Both the position numbers and the translations under genes were made by a program. From NCBI RefSeq assembly GCF_004764705.1, contig NZ_SHLX01000009.1, positions 186,001 to 250,000 of the forward strand: a stretch of DNA of 64,000 nt. Direction: 5' to 3'. This document shows positions 18,227 through 30,000 of the stretch, piece by piece (position 1 is the first letter of the stretch; every line of letters begins with the position of its first letter). The notes under the pieces are model-generated. The model searched no databases, was not told the DNA's origin, and saw only the letters and a program-made list of their open reading frames with translations. Source of the DNA: Paenibacillus cymbidii. GTDB taxonomy: Bacteria > Bacillota > Bacilli > Paenibacillales > NBRC-103111.

Positions 18227-19750
18227 ATGTCGATCCGCAAAAAGCTGGTGCTGTCCTACATCGCGATGATTGTGATTCCGCTGGTGTTGTTCGGCTGCTC
18301 GATCGCGCTGTTCATTTCGCTTTCCGGAGGAGGCTTCACCGACGGGCGGCACACTGGCGGCTCCTGGTCGTCGCAAGACGGGCCGCCGTGGGCCGTGCGC
18401 GGCGGCAGCGCCGCGGCGGGCGACGAGCGCTTCGCCGCATTGGCCGAGCAAGCGAAAGCCGACCCCGCCAAGCTGGACAGCGGCGATTGGCAGCGGGAAG
18501 CGGACCGGCAGCTGGCGGAGAACGACGCGCTGCTTGTTGTCGCGAAGCAAGGAAAGGCGCTGTATATGTCGCCGGAGTTGCAACAGGTTCAGGGCGGCGT
18601 GGCGGACATGCTGGCGCAGCAGCCGCAGGACGGCGCGGCTTCCGCTTCCGCGACTTCCATCGAGCTGGGCGGCCGCATGTATGCGGTGGACAGCGTGAAC
18701 GTCTCTTTCGCCGACCGAACCGCCGGCGCGATCTACCGGCTCGCCGAAACGAACGACGCCAGCCGCTTCTTCCACCGCTTCATCCCGTTTATGCTGCTGA
18801 CGCTGCTGGCCGTGCTGGCGCTGACTAACGGGCTGCTCACGTACGCCGTTTCGCGAAGCATCATCCGGCCGCTGCAGGCGCTGCAGCGCGCCGCCGGACA
18901 GATCAAGGAAGGCAACCTCGACCAGGCCGTGCGGCTCGGGCGCAAGGATGAAATCGGCGCGCTCGGCGATGCGTTCGAGGAGATGCGCGGGAGGTTACAG
19001 GAATCGGTCCGCCTGCGGGACCAATACGAAACGAACCGCAAGGAGCTGCTGGCGAACGTTTCCCACGACCTGAAGACGCCGATCATGGCGATCAAAGGCT
19101 GTGTCGAAGGCATTCGTGACGGCGTGGCCGACACCGAGGAAAAACGGGAACGCTATCTGGCGATGATCGCCTCGAAAGCGGACGAGATGGACCGGCAAAT
19201 CGACGAGTTGTTCCTGTTCTCGAAGCTCGATCTGCGGCGGTTGCCGTTTACGTTCGCCAAGGTCGATCTGGTCCGGTACCTGCGTGATTATACGGAGGAA
19301 CTGGAGCTTGACGCGTCGCGCCGCGGCGTAACGGTCGCGTTCGAGAACGCTGCGCCGGGCGGCGAGGAGGGAGCGCTGCTCGTCAACGCCGACGGCGAGA
19401 AGCTGCAACGCGCGCTGGCGAACGTCGCGGCCAACAGCCTGAAGTATATGCATCGGGCGGACGGGCGGATCACGGTTCGGCTCGAGGAACGAGGCGGCGA
19501 GGCGATCGTTTCGATCCGCGACAACGGCCCGGGCATCGAGCAGGCGGCGCTGCCGCATATTTTTGAGCGGTTCTACCGCGCGGAGCAGTCGCGCAATACG
19601 CAAACCGGAGGCAGCGGTCTCGGGCTGGCGATCGTGCGCCAGATCGTCGCGGAGCACGGCGGGCGCGTATGGGCGGAGAGCGAGCAAGGAGCGGGAACGA
19701 CGATTTATGTGGCGCTGCCCACAGCGGCGGCCGAGGAGGAGACGGTGTGA
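18227..19750 (+). CDS. Membrane sensor histidine kinase (HAMP-HisKA-HATPase)
   Basis: The product is 507 residues: TM1 at ~9-32, an extracytoplasmic sensing region of ~160 residues rich in G, A and S, TM2 at ~188-208 (LLTLLAVLALTNGLLTYAV), a HAMP domain (RSIIRPLQALQRAAGQIKEG), HisKA with phosphoacceptor H280 in NVSHDLKTPIMAIKG, and HATPase_c with N, G1 and G2 boxes (NVAANSLKYM, IRDNGPGIE, GGSGLGLAIVRQI). The ATG at 18227 has AAGGAGG 8 bases upstream. The cognate regulator overlaps by 4 bases, and two small membrane proteins follow. The signal is unknown. Confidence 0.94.
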   Translation: MSIRKKLVLSYIAMIVIPLVLFGCSIALFISLSGGGFTDGRHTGGSWSSQDGPPWAVRGGSAAAGDERFAALAEQAKADPAKLDSGDWQREADRQLAENDALLVVAKQGKALYMSPELQQVQGGVADMLAQQPQDGAASASATSIELGGRMYAVDSVNVSFADRTAGAIYRLAETNDASRFFHRFIPFMLLTLLAVLALTNGLLTYAVSRSIIRPLQALQRAAGQIKEGNLDQAVRLGRKDEIGALGDAFEEMRGRLQESVRLRDQYETNRKELLANVSHDLKTPIMAIKGCVEGIRDGVADTEEKRERYLAMIASKADEMDRQIDELFLFSKLDLRRLPFTFAKVDLVRYLRDYTEELELDASRRGVTVAFENAAPGGEEGALLVNADGEKLQRALANVAANSLKYMHRADGRITVRLEERGGEAIVSIRDNGPGIEQAALPHIFERFYRAEQSRNTQTGGSGLGLAIVRQIVAEHGGRVWAESEQGAGTTIYVALPTAAAEEETV

Positions 19751-20478
19751 AGCGCATTCTGATTATTGAGGACGAATCGGTCATTGCCGAGGTGGAGCGG
19801 GACTATTTGACCGCCCATGGCTTCGCCGCGGATATCGCCGCGACCGGCGACGAAGGGCTGCGCCTTGCACTGGCGGGCGGCTACGATCTGATCGTGCTCG
19901 ATCTGATGCTGCCGCACACCGACGGGTTCGAAATATGCCGGCAAGTGCGTGCCGTCTCCGACATTCCGGTGCTGATGGTGTCGGCGCGCAAGGAGGACGT
20001 GGACAAAATTCGCGGCCTTGGCCTCGGCGCCGACGATTACATCGTCAAGCCGTTCAGCCTGGGCGAGCTCGTCGCGCGGGTGAAAGCGCACATGGCCCGC
20101 TACGACCGGCTCGTCCATCGCGCCAGCGCCGGCGGCGGAAACGCGGCGGGAGAAACGGCTGGCGCCGACAAGGACAAGGACGAGCTGCGCGTGCAAGGCA
20201 TCCGCATCGACAAGCTGGCCCGGCGCGTCTACATCAACGAGAAGGAAGCGGCGCTGACGGCCAAGGAGTACGAGCTGCTGCTGTTTCTGGCGCTGCACCC
20301 GAATCGCGTGTTCAGCAAAGAAGAGCTGTTCGAGCGGGTCTGGGGGCTCGACTCGCTCGGCGAGCTGCCGACCGTAACGGTGCACATCAGCCGGCTGCGG
20401 GAAAAAATCGAACGCGATCCCGCCAAGCCGCGCTATATCGAAACGATTTGGGGAGTCGGCTACCGTATGAACGGGTAA
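19747..20478 (+). CDS. OmpR/PhoB-family response regulator
   Basis: The product is 243 residues. Its receiver domain (1-~118) has E8/D9, phosphoacceptor D52 in LIVLDLMLPHTDGF and K101 in DDYIVKPFSLGEL. A charged linker (AGGGNAAGETAGADKDKDE) leads to a winged-helix Trans_reg_C domain (LTAKEYELLLFLALHPNRVF, TVTVHISRLREKIE, RYIETIWGVGYRM). The start is a GTG at 19747 that overlaps the kinase stop as GTGA, giving translational coupling. It is the partner of the upstream kinase and may regulate its own operon. Confidence 0.95.
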   Translation: MKRILIIEDESVIAEVERDYLTAHGFAADIAATGDEGLRLALAGGYDLIVLDLMLPHTDGFEICRQVRAVSDIPVLMVSARKEDVDKIRGLGLGADDYIVKPFSLGELVARVKAHMARYDRLVHRASAGGGNAAGETAGADKDKDELRVQGIRIDKLARRVYINEKEAALTAKEYELLLFLALHPNRVFSKEELFERVWGLDSLGELPTVTVHISRLREKIERDPAKPRYIETIWGVGYRMNG

Positions 20479-20524
20479 ACGGATGAACGTGAACGGACTA
20501 CGGAACGGCGGGAGGAGGGCGCGA

Positions 20525-21037
20525 ATGAAACCGATCTCGATGGGCGGCCGAAAGCTGCTGCTGACGCTGCATATCATCTTTTCCGCGATTATGCTGGGCG
20601 GTTCGGTCGCCTTCTTCATCTTCAGTCTCGTGGCGGCGTCGACACACGACATGTCGATCCTGGAAGCGTGTTATCGCGCGATGCACCTGTTGTCGGACAC
20701 GTCCATGCGCGCATCGACGATCGGCACGGTCATCACCGGCGTGCTGCTGTCGGTATGGACGCATTGGGGGCTGTTCCGCTATTACTGGATCATCGCCAAG
20801 GAGCTGCTGACGCTCGTGACGATCGCCACCGGTCTTTACGGCATGTACGTCTGGAGCTTGCGCGGCTTGACGATGATGCATGATGGCGTCGGGTTGGTCA
20901 CCGGCACACCTTTTGAAACGAATCGGCTGTATCTGATGACCGGCATTGTGATCCAACTCGTTTCGCTGGTGGCGATGATGGCGCTGTCGGTATATAAACC
21001 GTGGGGAAAACGGAAAGCTGCGGTCTCGGCCAAATAA
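20525..21037 (+). CDS. Small integral membrane protein, DUF2269-like
   Basis: The product is 170 residues with four predicted TM segments: LLLTLHIIFSAIMLGGSVAFFIF, ASTIGTVITGVLLSVWTHWG, IIAKELLTLVTIATGLYGMYVW and LYLMTGIVIQLVSLVAMMALSVY. The HIIFSAIMLGG start resembles DUF2269-type predicted membrane proteins, but the assignment is tentative. The ATG at 20525 has GGGAGGAGGG 6 bases upstream. It lies 46 bases after the response regulator and 12 bases before another small membrane protein, so it is probably part of the same operon. No catalytic residues are evident. Confidence 0.72.
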   Translation: MKPISMGGRKLLLTLHIIFSAIMLGGSVAFFIFSLVAASTHDMSILEACYRAMHLLSDTSMRASTIGTVITGVLLSVWTHWGLFRYYWIIAKELLTLVTIATGLYGMYVWSLRGLTMMHDGVGLVTGTPFETNRLYLMTGIVIQLVSLVAMMALSVYKPWGKRKAAVSAK

Positions 21038-21049
21038 GGAGGGGTTGTC

Positions 21050-21451
21050 ATGAGGGTTCCCGTTGTGCGATTCGTATTTGCGCTGCTGGCGTTGGTGTTC
21101 GCCGCGGCGATCGTCGTGCAGGTGTTTCTGGCGGGCATGGCGCTGTTCGTCCATGTCGGCGATTGGAGTTTGCACCGCAGCTTCATCAACTATTTTGAAT
21201 ATGTCCCGATTCTCATGTTCATTCTTGCCTTCCCGGGGCGCATTCGCGGGTTGATGCGCTGGCTCGGCTTGGTGCTGTTCGTGCTTTGCTCGCTGCAGCA
21301 TATTACCGTTCAGTTGCTGGCGGACGTGTGGGTGCTCGGCGCGCTGCATCCGATCATCGCGATGCTGCTGTTCATGTTCTCCGCCTACGGCGTCCGGCAA
21401 TCGTGGCGCTGGCTCTTGCTGCGGCAGGATTCCGGAACGATCGCCGCATAG
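21050..21451 (+). CDS. Small four-TM membrane protein, DUF6220-like
   Basis: The product is 133 residues with four hydrophobic segments (VRFVFALLALVFAAAIVVQVFLAG, YFEYVPILMFILAFPG, LGLVLFVLCSLQHITVQLL and LHPIIAMLLFMFSAYGV). The FLAGMALF, LQHITVQ and LHPIIAMLLF elements match the DUF6220 family as I recall it; the function is unknown. AAGGAGGGG lies 6 bases before the ATG. It is last in the kinase-regulator operon, closed by the terminator at 21472-21510. Confidence 0.75.
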   Translation: MRVPVVRFVFALLALVFAAAIVVQVFLAGMALFVHVGDWSLHRSFINYFEYVPILMFILAFPGRIRGLMRWLGLVLFVLCSLQHITVQLLADVWVLGALHPIIAMLLFMFSAYGVRQSWRWLLLRQDSGTIAA

Positions 21452-21471
21452 AGTTCGAAAGCGCAAGACAG

Positions 21472-21510
21472 GGCTATCGCTTGCAGATGTGCTGCAATGC
21501 GATAGCCTTT
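21472..21510 (+). terminator. Terminator after the two-component operon
   Basis: Long stem GGCTATCGC / GCGATAGCC with an inner TGCAG / CTGCA stem, then TTT. It lies between convergent genes. Confidence 0.8.
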
Positions 21511-21519
21511 GGCGGCATC

Positions 21520-22857
21520 CTATTTGGCGGCAAAAGCTTGCAAGATTTCATTGCCTTTCTTCTCCAATGCCTGGATGGCGTCGGCGATCGATTTATTGCC
21601 TTTGACCATATCGGCGATTTCGGCTGTGGACGGAGCGTCGAGCTGCGCATAGAAGCTGGGCGGCACCCGGTCGGGAATCGTTTTTTTGAGCTGCAGCTTG
21701 TAAAAGGCGTTGACGTCGCGTCCGCGTACTTCTTTCACATATGGAGTATGGGACGTGAGTACGTAGTTGTTTTGTTGCTGCAGCAGCGCAGTGCCGTCAT
21801 CGCTATGCAGAAACTTGAGCAATTCCCAGGCGAGATCGACTTGTTTCGATTTGGCATAGATGCTGAATACATCGGTTAAAACAAAGGAATCCGATTCGCC
21901 GGGGAAGTTTTTATTGACAGGTTCGGTTACGACCGCCCAATCGAAGGACGCGCCGGCTTGAAACAATTCGCGAACCATTACGTTGTTGCTGATCGTCATC
22001 GCGGACGAGCCCTGGCGAAAGGCATTAACCGTTTGCTCCAATGTAGCCCCGATTTGCTTTTCCCCTTCCATCACGATGTTGCGGGAGCGAATTTGCTCGA
22101 CGACGAAGTCCCAGAGGGACATCCATTCTTTTGTCGAAATCGCAAACCGGCCGGATGCGTCAAATTCGCTCAAACCTTCCGAATTCGCAATGTTGCGCAC
22201 CAACTGATACAGACTTGGATCGCCAATGGACAGCCCGACGACATGATCGGCGGCGGCTTTGGCATTAAACGTTCTGGAAAGGGCCAGGACATCCATCCAG
22301 GTCATATTGTCTTTCGGGTACGGAACCGCATACTTGTCAAACAAATCTTTGTTGTAATACAGCCCTTTCATCAGAAAAGTGGGGGCCAGGCCGTAAAGTT
22401 TGATGTCGCCACCCAATTGTTGCAGTTTCCCGATAACCGGAGGATAGAGGTGCGACAAATCAAAATTGTCGCGTTTGATTAACGGATTCAGCTCATACAA
22501 CTCATTGTTTGCCGCCAGGTATTGAAAGGACGTGAGGGGATAGACAAGATCGACCTCGTTCTCCTCGATTAATTTTTTTAGCGTACTTTCATAATCAGCT
22601 TGCCTAAGCGACGGGAGCGGAATGACTTCGAACGTTACTTGTGGATACTTCGTCTGAAGGAGTTTGCCATAATCGCGCATAAACTGATCCGCGTTCAAAA
22701 GGTAGGCTACCTTTACTTTACCGCTAAGTTCGCTGGTTTCCGGCGGTTTTGCGGGCTCCTCTTCGGTCGCCTTCTTGGATGATTGGCCTAATAAAGTGCA
22801 CCCGCTCAAAAAGAGAATCAAGATAATCGCGAGCAAATAATGGCGTTTATCGTTCAT
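21520..22857 (-). CDS. Extracellular solute-binding lipoprotein (ABC family 1 type)
   Basis: The product is 445 residues, the usual size for a sugar-type binding protein. It begins with a lipoprotein signal (YLLAIILILFLSGC, lipobox LSGC with the acylated cysteine). The mature part shows typical family 1 features such as KGLYYNKDLFDKYAVPYPKDNMTW, LSIGDPSLYQL and VDLAWELLKFLHSDDGTALLQQQ. No permease or ATPase gene is adjacent, so it is an orphan binding protein. It sits downstream of motB on the same strand but behind a terminator. I chose the ATG at 22857, which has GGGGGGA 4-5 bases upstream, over one at 22872. The substrate is unknown. Confidence 0.88.
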   Translation of the reverse strand: MNDKRHYLLAIILILFLSGCTLLGQSSKKATEEEPAKPPETSELSGKVKVAYLLNADQFMRDYGKLLQTKYPQVTFEVIPLPSLRQADYESTLKKLIEENEVDLVYPLTSFQYLAANNELYELNPLIKRDNFDLSHLYPPVIGKLQQLGGDIKLYGLAPTFLMKGLYYNKDLFDKYAVPYPKDNMTWMDVLALSRTFNAKAAADHVVGLSIGDPSLYQLVRNIANSEGLSEFDASGRFAISTKEWMSLWDFVVEQIRSRNIVMEGEKQIGATLEQTVNAFRQGSSAMTISNNVMVRELFQAGASFDWAVVTEPVNKNFPGESDSFVLTDVFSIYAKSKQVDLAWELLKFLHSDDGTALLQQQNNYVLTSHTPYVKEVRGRDVNAFYKLQLKKTIPDRVPPSFYAQLDAPSTAEIADMVKGNKSIADAIQALEKKGNEILQAFAAK

Positions 22858-22885
22858 ATTTTCCCCCCACACGATTCGAATGGAA

Positions 22886-22926
22886 TAAAAAACCGCCGTT
22901 CCCCTTCGGAAGGAGGAATCGACGGT
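22886..22926 (-). terminator. Terminator after motB (minus strand)
   Basis: Read on the minus strand, CCGTCGATTCC pairs imperfectly with GGGAACGGCGG and is followed by TTTTTTATT. It separates motAB from the solute-binding protein gene. Confidence 0.8.
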
Positions 22927-22945
22927 GATGTCCTTGCTTGGCGGC

Positions 22946-23794
22946 TTATTCCGCCTTCACTGCTGTATCGGTGGCGGCGGCCGCATTCGGATCGACCTGG
23001 TCGCGCAGCACAACGATTTCGACGCGGCGGTTTTGCTGCCGGTGCTCCGGCGTATCGTTCGGCGCTACAGGTTCCGTATCGGCTTTTGCCTGAATGACGA
23101 ACATATTGTCCGGCAGCTTCTGCTTAACGAAATAATCCAGCACGGATTTCGACCTGTAATAGGACAAGTCCCAATTGTCTTTATAAAGCGCCCCGGTCGT
23201 TAACGGCAAATTGTCCGTATGCCCTTCGATGCTGACTTTCGAGTTCAGTGTGGGCAGGAAAGTCGCCAATTTGTCGAGCAGCGGGAAGGACGGTTGTTTC
23301 AGATCCGCCTTGCCGAGATCGAACAGGAACAAATCTTCCAGCGTAACGGCGATGCCGCGCGGCGTGTCGGTTACATGAATCTGCGTCTGCAAGTTGTTCG
23401 CCTCGACGTAGTTCGACAGCTTCTCCTTCAGCTCCTGCAGCACCTGCTCCTGACGCTGGGCGTCTTTGATGATTTCTTCCTTCGTTTTCGCCGCGGGGAA
23501 CTGCTCTTCTTCCGTACTGTCGTTCTTCTTGCTGGCGTCGCCGCCCGAACCGGCTCCCGGTCCGGATTGCTTGAGAAAGCCGTTGCCGTGCGGAAGCAGC
23601 GTGTCCGACTTCTTGAACTGGAAGGAAAGGCTCTGGGCGATGACGTCGAACTTGGCGATGTCGATCTTGCTCATGGCGTACATGATGACGAAAAACACGA
23701 GCAACAGCGTAATCAAGTCGGCGTACGTAATCAGCCAGCGCTCGTTGCCGCCGTGGTCTTCCGCGGCCGCCTTCCGCTTACCTCTCCTCGCCAT
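22946..23794 (-). CDS. motB: Flagellar stator protein MotB (MotB/MotS type)
   Basis: The product is 282 residues: one N-terminal TM segment (WLITYADLITLLLVFFVIMYAM) with D26, the conserved ion-binding aspartate, then a flexible acidic linker, and a C-terminal OmpA-like peptidoglycan-binding domain (VSIEGHTDNLPL, LSYYRSKSVLDYF, NRRVEIVVL). With MotA it forms the torque-generating stator. The sequence around D26 resembles sodium-type MotS about as much as proton-type MotB, so ion use is uncertain. The gene overlaps the end of motA by 17 bases. A terminator follows. Confidence 0.95.
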   Translation of the reverse strand: MARRGKRKAAAEDHGGNERWLITYADLITLLLVFFVIMYAMSKIDIAKFDVIAQSLSFQFKKSDTLLPHGNGFLKQSGPGAGSGGDASKKNDSTEEEQFPAAKTKEEIIKDAQRQEQVLQELKEKLSNYVEANNLQTQIHVTDTPRGIAVTLEDLFLFDLGKADLKQPSFPLLDKLATFLPTLNSKVSIEGHTDNLPLTTGALYKDNWDLSYYRSKSVLDYFVKQKLPDNMFVIQAKADTEPVAPNDTPEHRQQNRRVEIVVLRDQVDPNAAAATDTAVKAE

Positions 23795-24572
23795 TGTCTC
23801 CCCCCGCTTCCGTCACGGCTTTCTTGTTCTTCTGATGAATGAACGAGCTGAGTTTCTTCTTGATCAGCTGCGGGTTTTCGCCCGCCTGCAGGGCGAGAAT
23901 GCCTTCGAGCATCAGTTCCATCTGGGAAATTTGCTCGCGGCTGCGGATTTTGATCTTGTTGGCGATAGGCAAATAAATAATATTAGCGGTCGAAACCCCG
24001 TACAGCGTAGCCGTAAAAGCGACGGCAATCGCCGGAGCGAGCGAGTCGGGGCTGGACAAGTTGCCGAGTACGTGAATAAGCCCCATGACCGTACCGATAA
24101 TCCCCATCGTCGGCGCAAAACCGCCGGCGGATTCGAAAATTTTGGCGTAGCCTTCATGGTGGTGCTCCAGCGCATCCATCTCCAGCTCCAAAATTTGCCG
24201 CGTCAGTTCGGGATCGGTGCCGTCGACGACCATCATCAGGCCGTCCTTGAGAAACGGGTTCGGATGCTCCTGCGCCCGCTGCTCCAGCGCAAGCACGCCT
24301 TCGCGTCTGGCCACGGTCGCCATATCGACGATTTCTTCTATAATGGTGGAAGGGTCGTTTTTGGTTTCCTTGAACGCCATGCCGAGAGCCTTGGGCACTT
24401 CCTTGAGCTTGGAAAAGGGAAAAGCGACGACGACCGCGCCGATCGTGCCGCCGACAACGATCAGGATGGCGCTGAACACGTACAGAGCGGACAGATGGCC
24501 GCCGTCGAGCGCATAACCGAGAAGCAAAGAACCGATGCCGAGAACAATGCCTAGAATCGTTGTAAAATCCAC
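23778..24572 (-). CDS. motA: Flagellar stator protein MotA
   Basis: The product is 264 residues with four TM segments: the N-terminal pair (FTTILGIVLGIGSLLLGYALDGG and YVFSAILIVVGGTIGAVVVAF), a cytoplasmic loop with charged residues, and the C-terminal pair (APTMGIIGTVMGLIHVLGNL and LAPAIAVAFTATLYGVSTANII). MotA family signatures in TM3 and TM4 are intact. The start is GTG at 24572 (VDFTTILG), with AGGAGGT 6 bases upstream. It is followed by motB with overlapping frames. No chemotaxis or flagellar genes are adjacent, as in Bacillus where the stators lie apart from the fla/che operon. No sigma-D promoter was recognised. Confidence 0.96.
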   Translation of the reverse strand: MDFTTILGIVLGIGSLLLGYALDGGHLSALYVFSAILIVVGGTIGAVVVAFPFSKLKEVPKALGMAFKETKNDPSTIIEEIVDMATVARREGVLALEQRAQEHPNPFLKDGLMMVVDGTDPELTRQILELEMDALEHHHEGYAKIFESAGGFAPTMGIIGTVMGLIHVLGNLSSPDSLAPAIAVAFTATLYGVSTANIIYLPIANKIKIRSREQISQMELMLEGILALQAGENPQLIKKKLSSFIHQKNKKAVTEAGGDNGEER

Positions 24573-24656
24573 AACGGGACCTCCTAAATCATCTGGTGTG
24601 GGTATGGGTTCGGATCCGGAAACGAATGCGAAGCGTCGGAATTCGTTCCCAATCGT

Positions 24657-24685
24657 TTGCAACGAAAGGGTAAAAGAGGTATAAT
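24657..24685 (+). promoter_or_regulatory. Sigma-A promoter of uvrB
   Basis: TTGCAA (24657-24662), a 17-base spacer and a perfect TATAAT (24680-24685), about 105 bases before uvrB. Confidence 0.85.
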
Positions 24686-24690
24686 AATGA

Positions 24691-24702
24691 GAACAAATAT
24701 TC
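24691..24702 (+). promoter_or_regulatory. SOS (LexA) box-like operator before uvrB
   Basis: GAACAAATATTC followed by C matches the Bacillus LexA box core GAAC-RNRY-GTTC except for A in place of the first G of the right half. It lies just downstream of the -10 box, at the expected start of transcription, where LexA would block uvrB. uvrB and uvrA are known LexA targets in Bacillus. Confidence 0.65.
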
Positions 24703-24789
24703 CTATTTTCGTCCAATGTCGGAGTTACTATTTTTATATCGGAAATTGGCGAAAGAAAGTTTAGAGGAATCTAGCGAAGGGCAGCGGTG

Positions 24790-26796
24790 ATGCGGGGCAT
24801 GAGCGAGTTGATCGTAAGCAATCGCAAATTCGAACTGAAGTCGGATTACAAGCCGCAGGGCGACCAGCCGCGGGCGATCGGCCAGCTCGTGGAAGGCATT
24901 GCGGAAGGCAAGAAGCATCAGACGCTGCTTGGGGCGACGGGGACGGGCAAGACCTACACGATCGCCAACATGATCGCGCAGCTGAACCGGCCTACGCTCG
25001 TCGTTGCGCACAACAAGACGCTGGCCGCGCAGCTGTGCAGCGAGTTCAAGGAGTTTTTCCCGGACAACGCGGTCGAATATTTCGTCAGCTATTACGACTA
25101 TTATCAGCCGGAAGCGTATATTCCCTCCTCGGACACGTTCATCGAGAAAGATTCCAGCATCAACGACGAAATCGACAAGCTTCGCCACTCGGCAACGAGC
25201 GCGCTGTTCGAGCGGCGCGACGTCATTATCGTCGCCAGCGTTTCGTGCATTTACGGCCTCGGCTCGCCAAGCGAATACGGCAGCTTGCTGCTGTCGCTGC
25301 GGGTCGGCATGGAGAAGCCGCGCAACGAAATTTTGCATCGGCTGGTGGACATCCAGTACCAGCGCAACGACATTAACTTCACGCGCGGCACGTTTCGCGT
25401 GCGCGGCGACGTGGTGGAAATATTCCCGGCTTCGCACAGCGAGCATGCCGTGCGGGTCGAATTGTTCGGCGACGAGATCGAACGAATCGTGGAGATCGAC
25501 GTGCTGACCGGGGAAATCCTGGGCGAGCGCGATCATATCGCGATTTTTCCGGCGTCTCACTTCGTCACGCACGAGGACACGATGAAGCGGGCCGTCGTCA
25601 ATATCGAACGCGAGCTGGAGGAGCGGCTGGCGGAGCTGCGCGGCGCCGGCAAGCTGCTGGAAGCGCAGCGGCTCGAGCAGCGGACGCGCTACGACCTGGA
25701 GATGATGCTGGAGATGGGTTTCTGCTCCGGTATCGAGAACTACTCCGGACCGCTGACGTTCCGCGAGCGGGGCGCTACGCCTTATACGCTGCTGGATTAT
25801 TTTCCGGAGGACATGCTGTTCGTCATCGACGAGTCGCACGTGTCGCTGCCGCAGATCCGCGCGATGTACAACGGCGACCGGGCACGCAAGGAAGTGCTGG
25901 TGGAGCATGGCTTCCGCCTGCCGTCGGCACTCGACAACCGGCCGCTGCGGTTCGAGGAGTTCGAGGAGAAAATCAGCCAGATCGTGTATGTCTCGGCGAC
26001 GCCGGGGCCTTACGAGCTGGAGCATTGCCCGGAGATGGTCGAGCAGATCATCCGGCCGACGGGGCTTGTCGATCCGGTGATCGAGGTGCGGCCGACGAAG
26101 GGGCAGATCGACGATCTGATCGGCGAGATCCACGACCGCATCGCCAAGGACGAACGCGTGCTCGTTACGACGCTGACGAAGAAGATGGCCGAGGATTTGA
26201 CCGACTATCTGAAGGATGTCGGCATCAAGGTGCGCTATTTGCATTCGGATATCAAGACGCTGGAGCGGCTCGCGATCCTGCGCGATTTGCGGCTTGGCGT
26301 GTTTCACGTGCTTGTCGGCATCAACTTGCTGCGGGAAGGGCTCGACTTGCCGGAAGTGTCGCTGGTGGCGATCCTCGACGCGGACAAGGAAGGCTTCCTG
26401 CGCGCGGAGCGTTCGCTCATCCAGACGATCGGCCGCGCGGCGCGCAATGCCGAAGGCAAGGTCATCATGTACGGCGACAAGATCACCGATTCGATGGACA
26501 AGGCGATTCGCGAAACCGAGCGGCGCCGCAAGCTGCAGGTGGCGCACAACGAGCAATACGGCATCACGCCGCAGACGATCCGCAAGAAGGTGCGCGACGT
26601 CATCGAAGCGACCAAGGTTGCGGAGCAGAAGGCGGATTATTTGACCGGCATCAAGGAAGAGAAGATGTCGAAGAAGGACCGCGAGCGCGTGATCGAACGG
26701 CTGACGGCGGAGATGAAGGAAGCGGCGAAGAATCTCCAGTTCGAGCGTGCCGCCGAACTGCGCGACGCCTTGCTGGAGTTGAAAGCGCAAGATTGA
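24790..26796 (+). CDS. uvrB: Excinuclease ABC subunit B (UvrB)
   Basis: UvrB is the damage-verifying helicase of nucleotide excision repair and acts with UvrA and UvrC. The product is 668 residues, full length. Visible are Walker [16 protein letters not shown], the beta-hairpin region [22 protein letters not shown], the DEAD-like [11 protein letters not shown], helicase motifs V/VI ([27 protein letters not shown]) and a C-terminal UVR domain ([15 protein letters not shown]). Start candidates are GTG 24787, ATG 24790 and ATG 24799; AAGGG lies 8 bases before 24790. It is 91 bases upstream of uvrA and has a sigma-A promoter with an SOS-like box, so DNA damage induction is likely. Confidence 0.98.
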   Translation: MRGMSELIVSNRKFELKSDYKPQGDQPRAIGQLVEGIAEGKKHQTLLGATGTGKTYTIANMIAQLNRPTLVVAHNKTLAAQLCSEFKEFFPDNAVEYFVSYYDYYQPEAYIPSSDTFIEKDSSINDEIDKLRHSATSALFERRDVIIVASVSCIYGLGSPSEYGSLLLSLRVGMEKPRNEILHRLVDIQYQRNDINFTRGTFRVRGDVVEIFPASHSEHAVRVELFGDEIERIVEIDVLTGEILGERDHIAIFPASHFVTHEDTMKRAVVNIERELEERLAELRGAGKLLEAQRLEQRTRYDLEMMLEMGFCSGIENYSGPLTFRERGATPYTLLDYFPEDMLFVIDESHVSLPQIRAMYNGDRARKEVLVEHGFRLPSALDNRPLRFEEFEEKISQIVYVSATPGPYELEHCPEMVEQIIRPTGLVDPVIEVRPTKGQIDDLIGEIHDRIAKDERVLVTTLTKKMAEDLTDYLKDVGIKVRYLHSDIKTLERLAILRDLRLGVFHVLVGINLLREGLDLPEVSLVAILDADKEGFLRAERSLIQTIGRAARNAEGKVIMYGDKITDSMDKAIRETERRRKLQVAHNEQYGITPQTIRKKVRDVIEATKVAEQKADYLTGIKEEKMSKKDRERVIERLTAEMKEAAKNLQFERAAELRDALLELKAQD

Positions 26797-26837
26797 GCGG
26801 CCTCGTCGGCGGGATGAAGGGGCCCATTTAAATGCGT

Positions 26838-26861
26838 GTTCAAAAAGTCGGCTTTTTGAAC
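26838..26861. repeat. Perfect hairpin between uvrB and uvrA
   Basis: Ten-base perfect arms GTTCAAAAAG / CTTTTTGAAC around TCGG. No T run follows (CTGCCC), so it is not a standard terminator. It could be an intercistronic processing or stability element, or a copy of a dispersed repeat. Confidence 0.7.
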
Positions 26862-26887
26862 TGCCCATTCGAGAAAGGATGAGTGGA

Positions 26888-29863
<2,976 letters not shown>

Positions 29864-29898
29864 CGAAACGCCTTCCGTTCGAATATCCCACCACCCAT

Positions 29899-29922
29899 GA
29901 GCCGGATGCTTCCGGCTCTTTT
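29899..29922 (+). terminator. Terminator after uvrA
   Basis: Perfect arms GAGCCGGA / TCCGGCTC around TGCT, then TTTT. Confidence 0.9.
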
Positions 29923-30000
29923 CCTGCGTTAGCCGAATATTCCAGCCGCCACGGGACATAGTAAAACGGGACCTTTCATTCCACCCCGAGGAGGGCCGTC

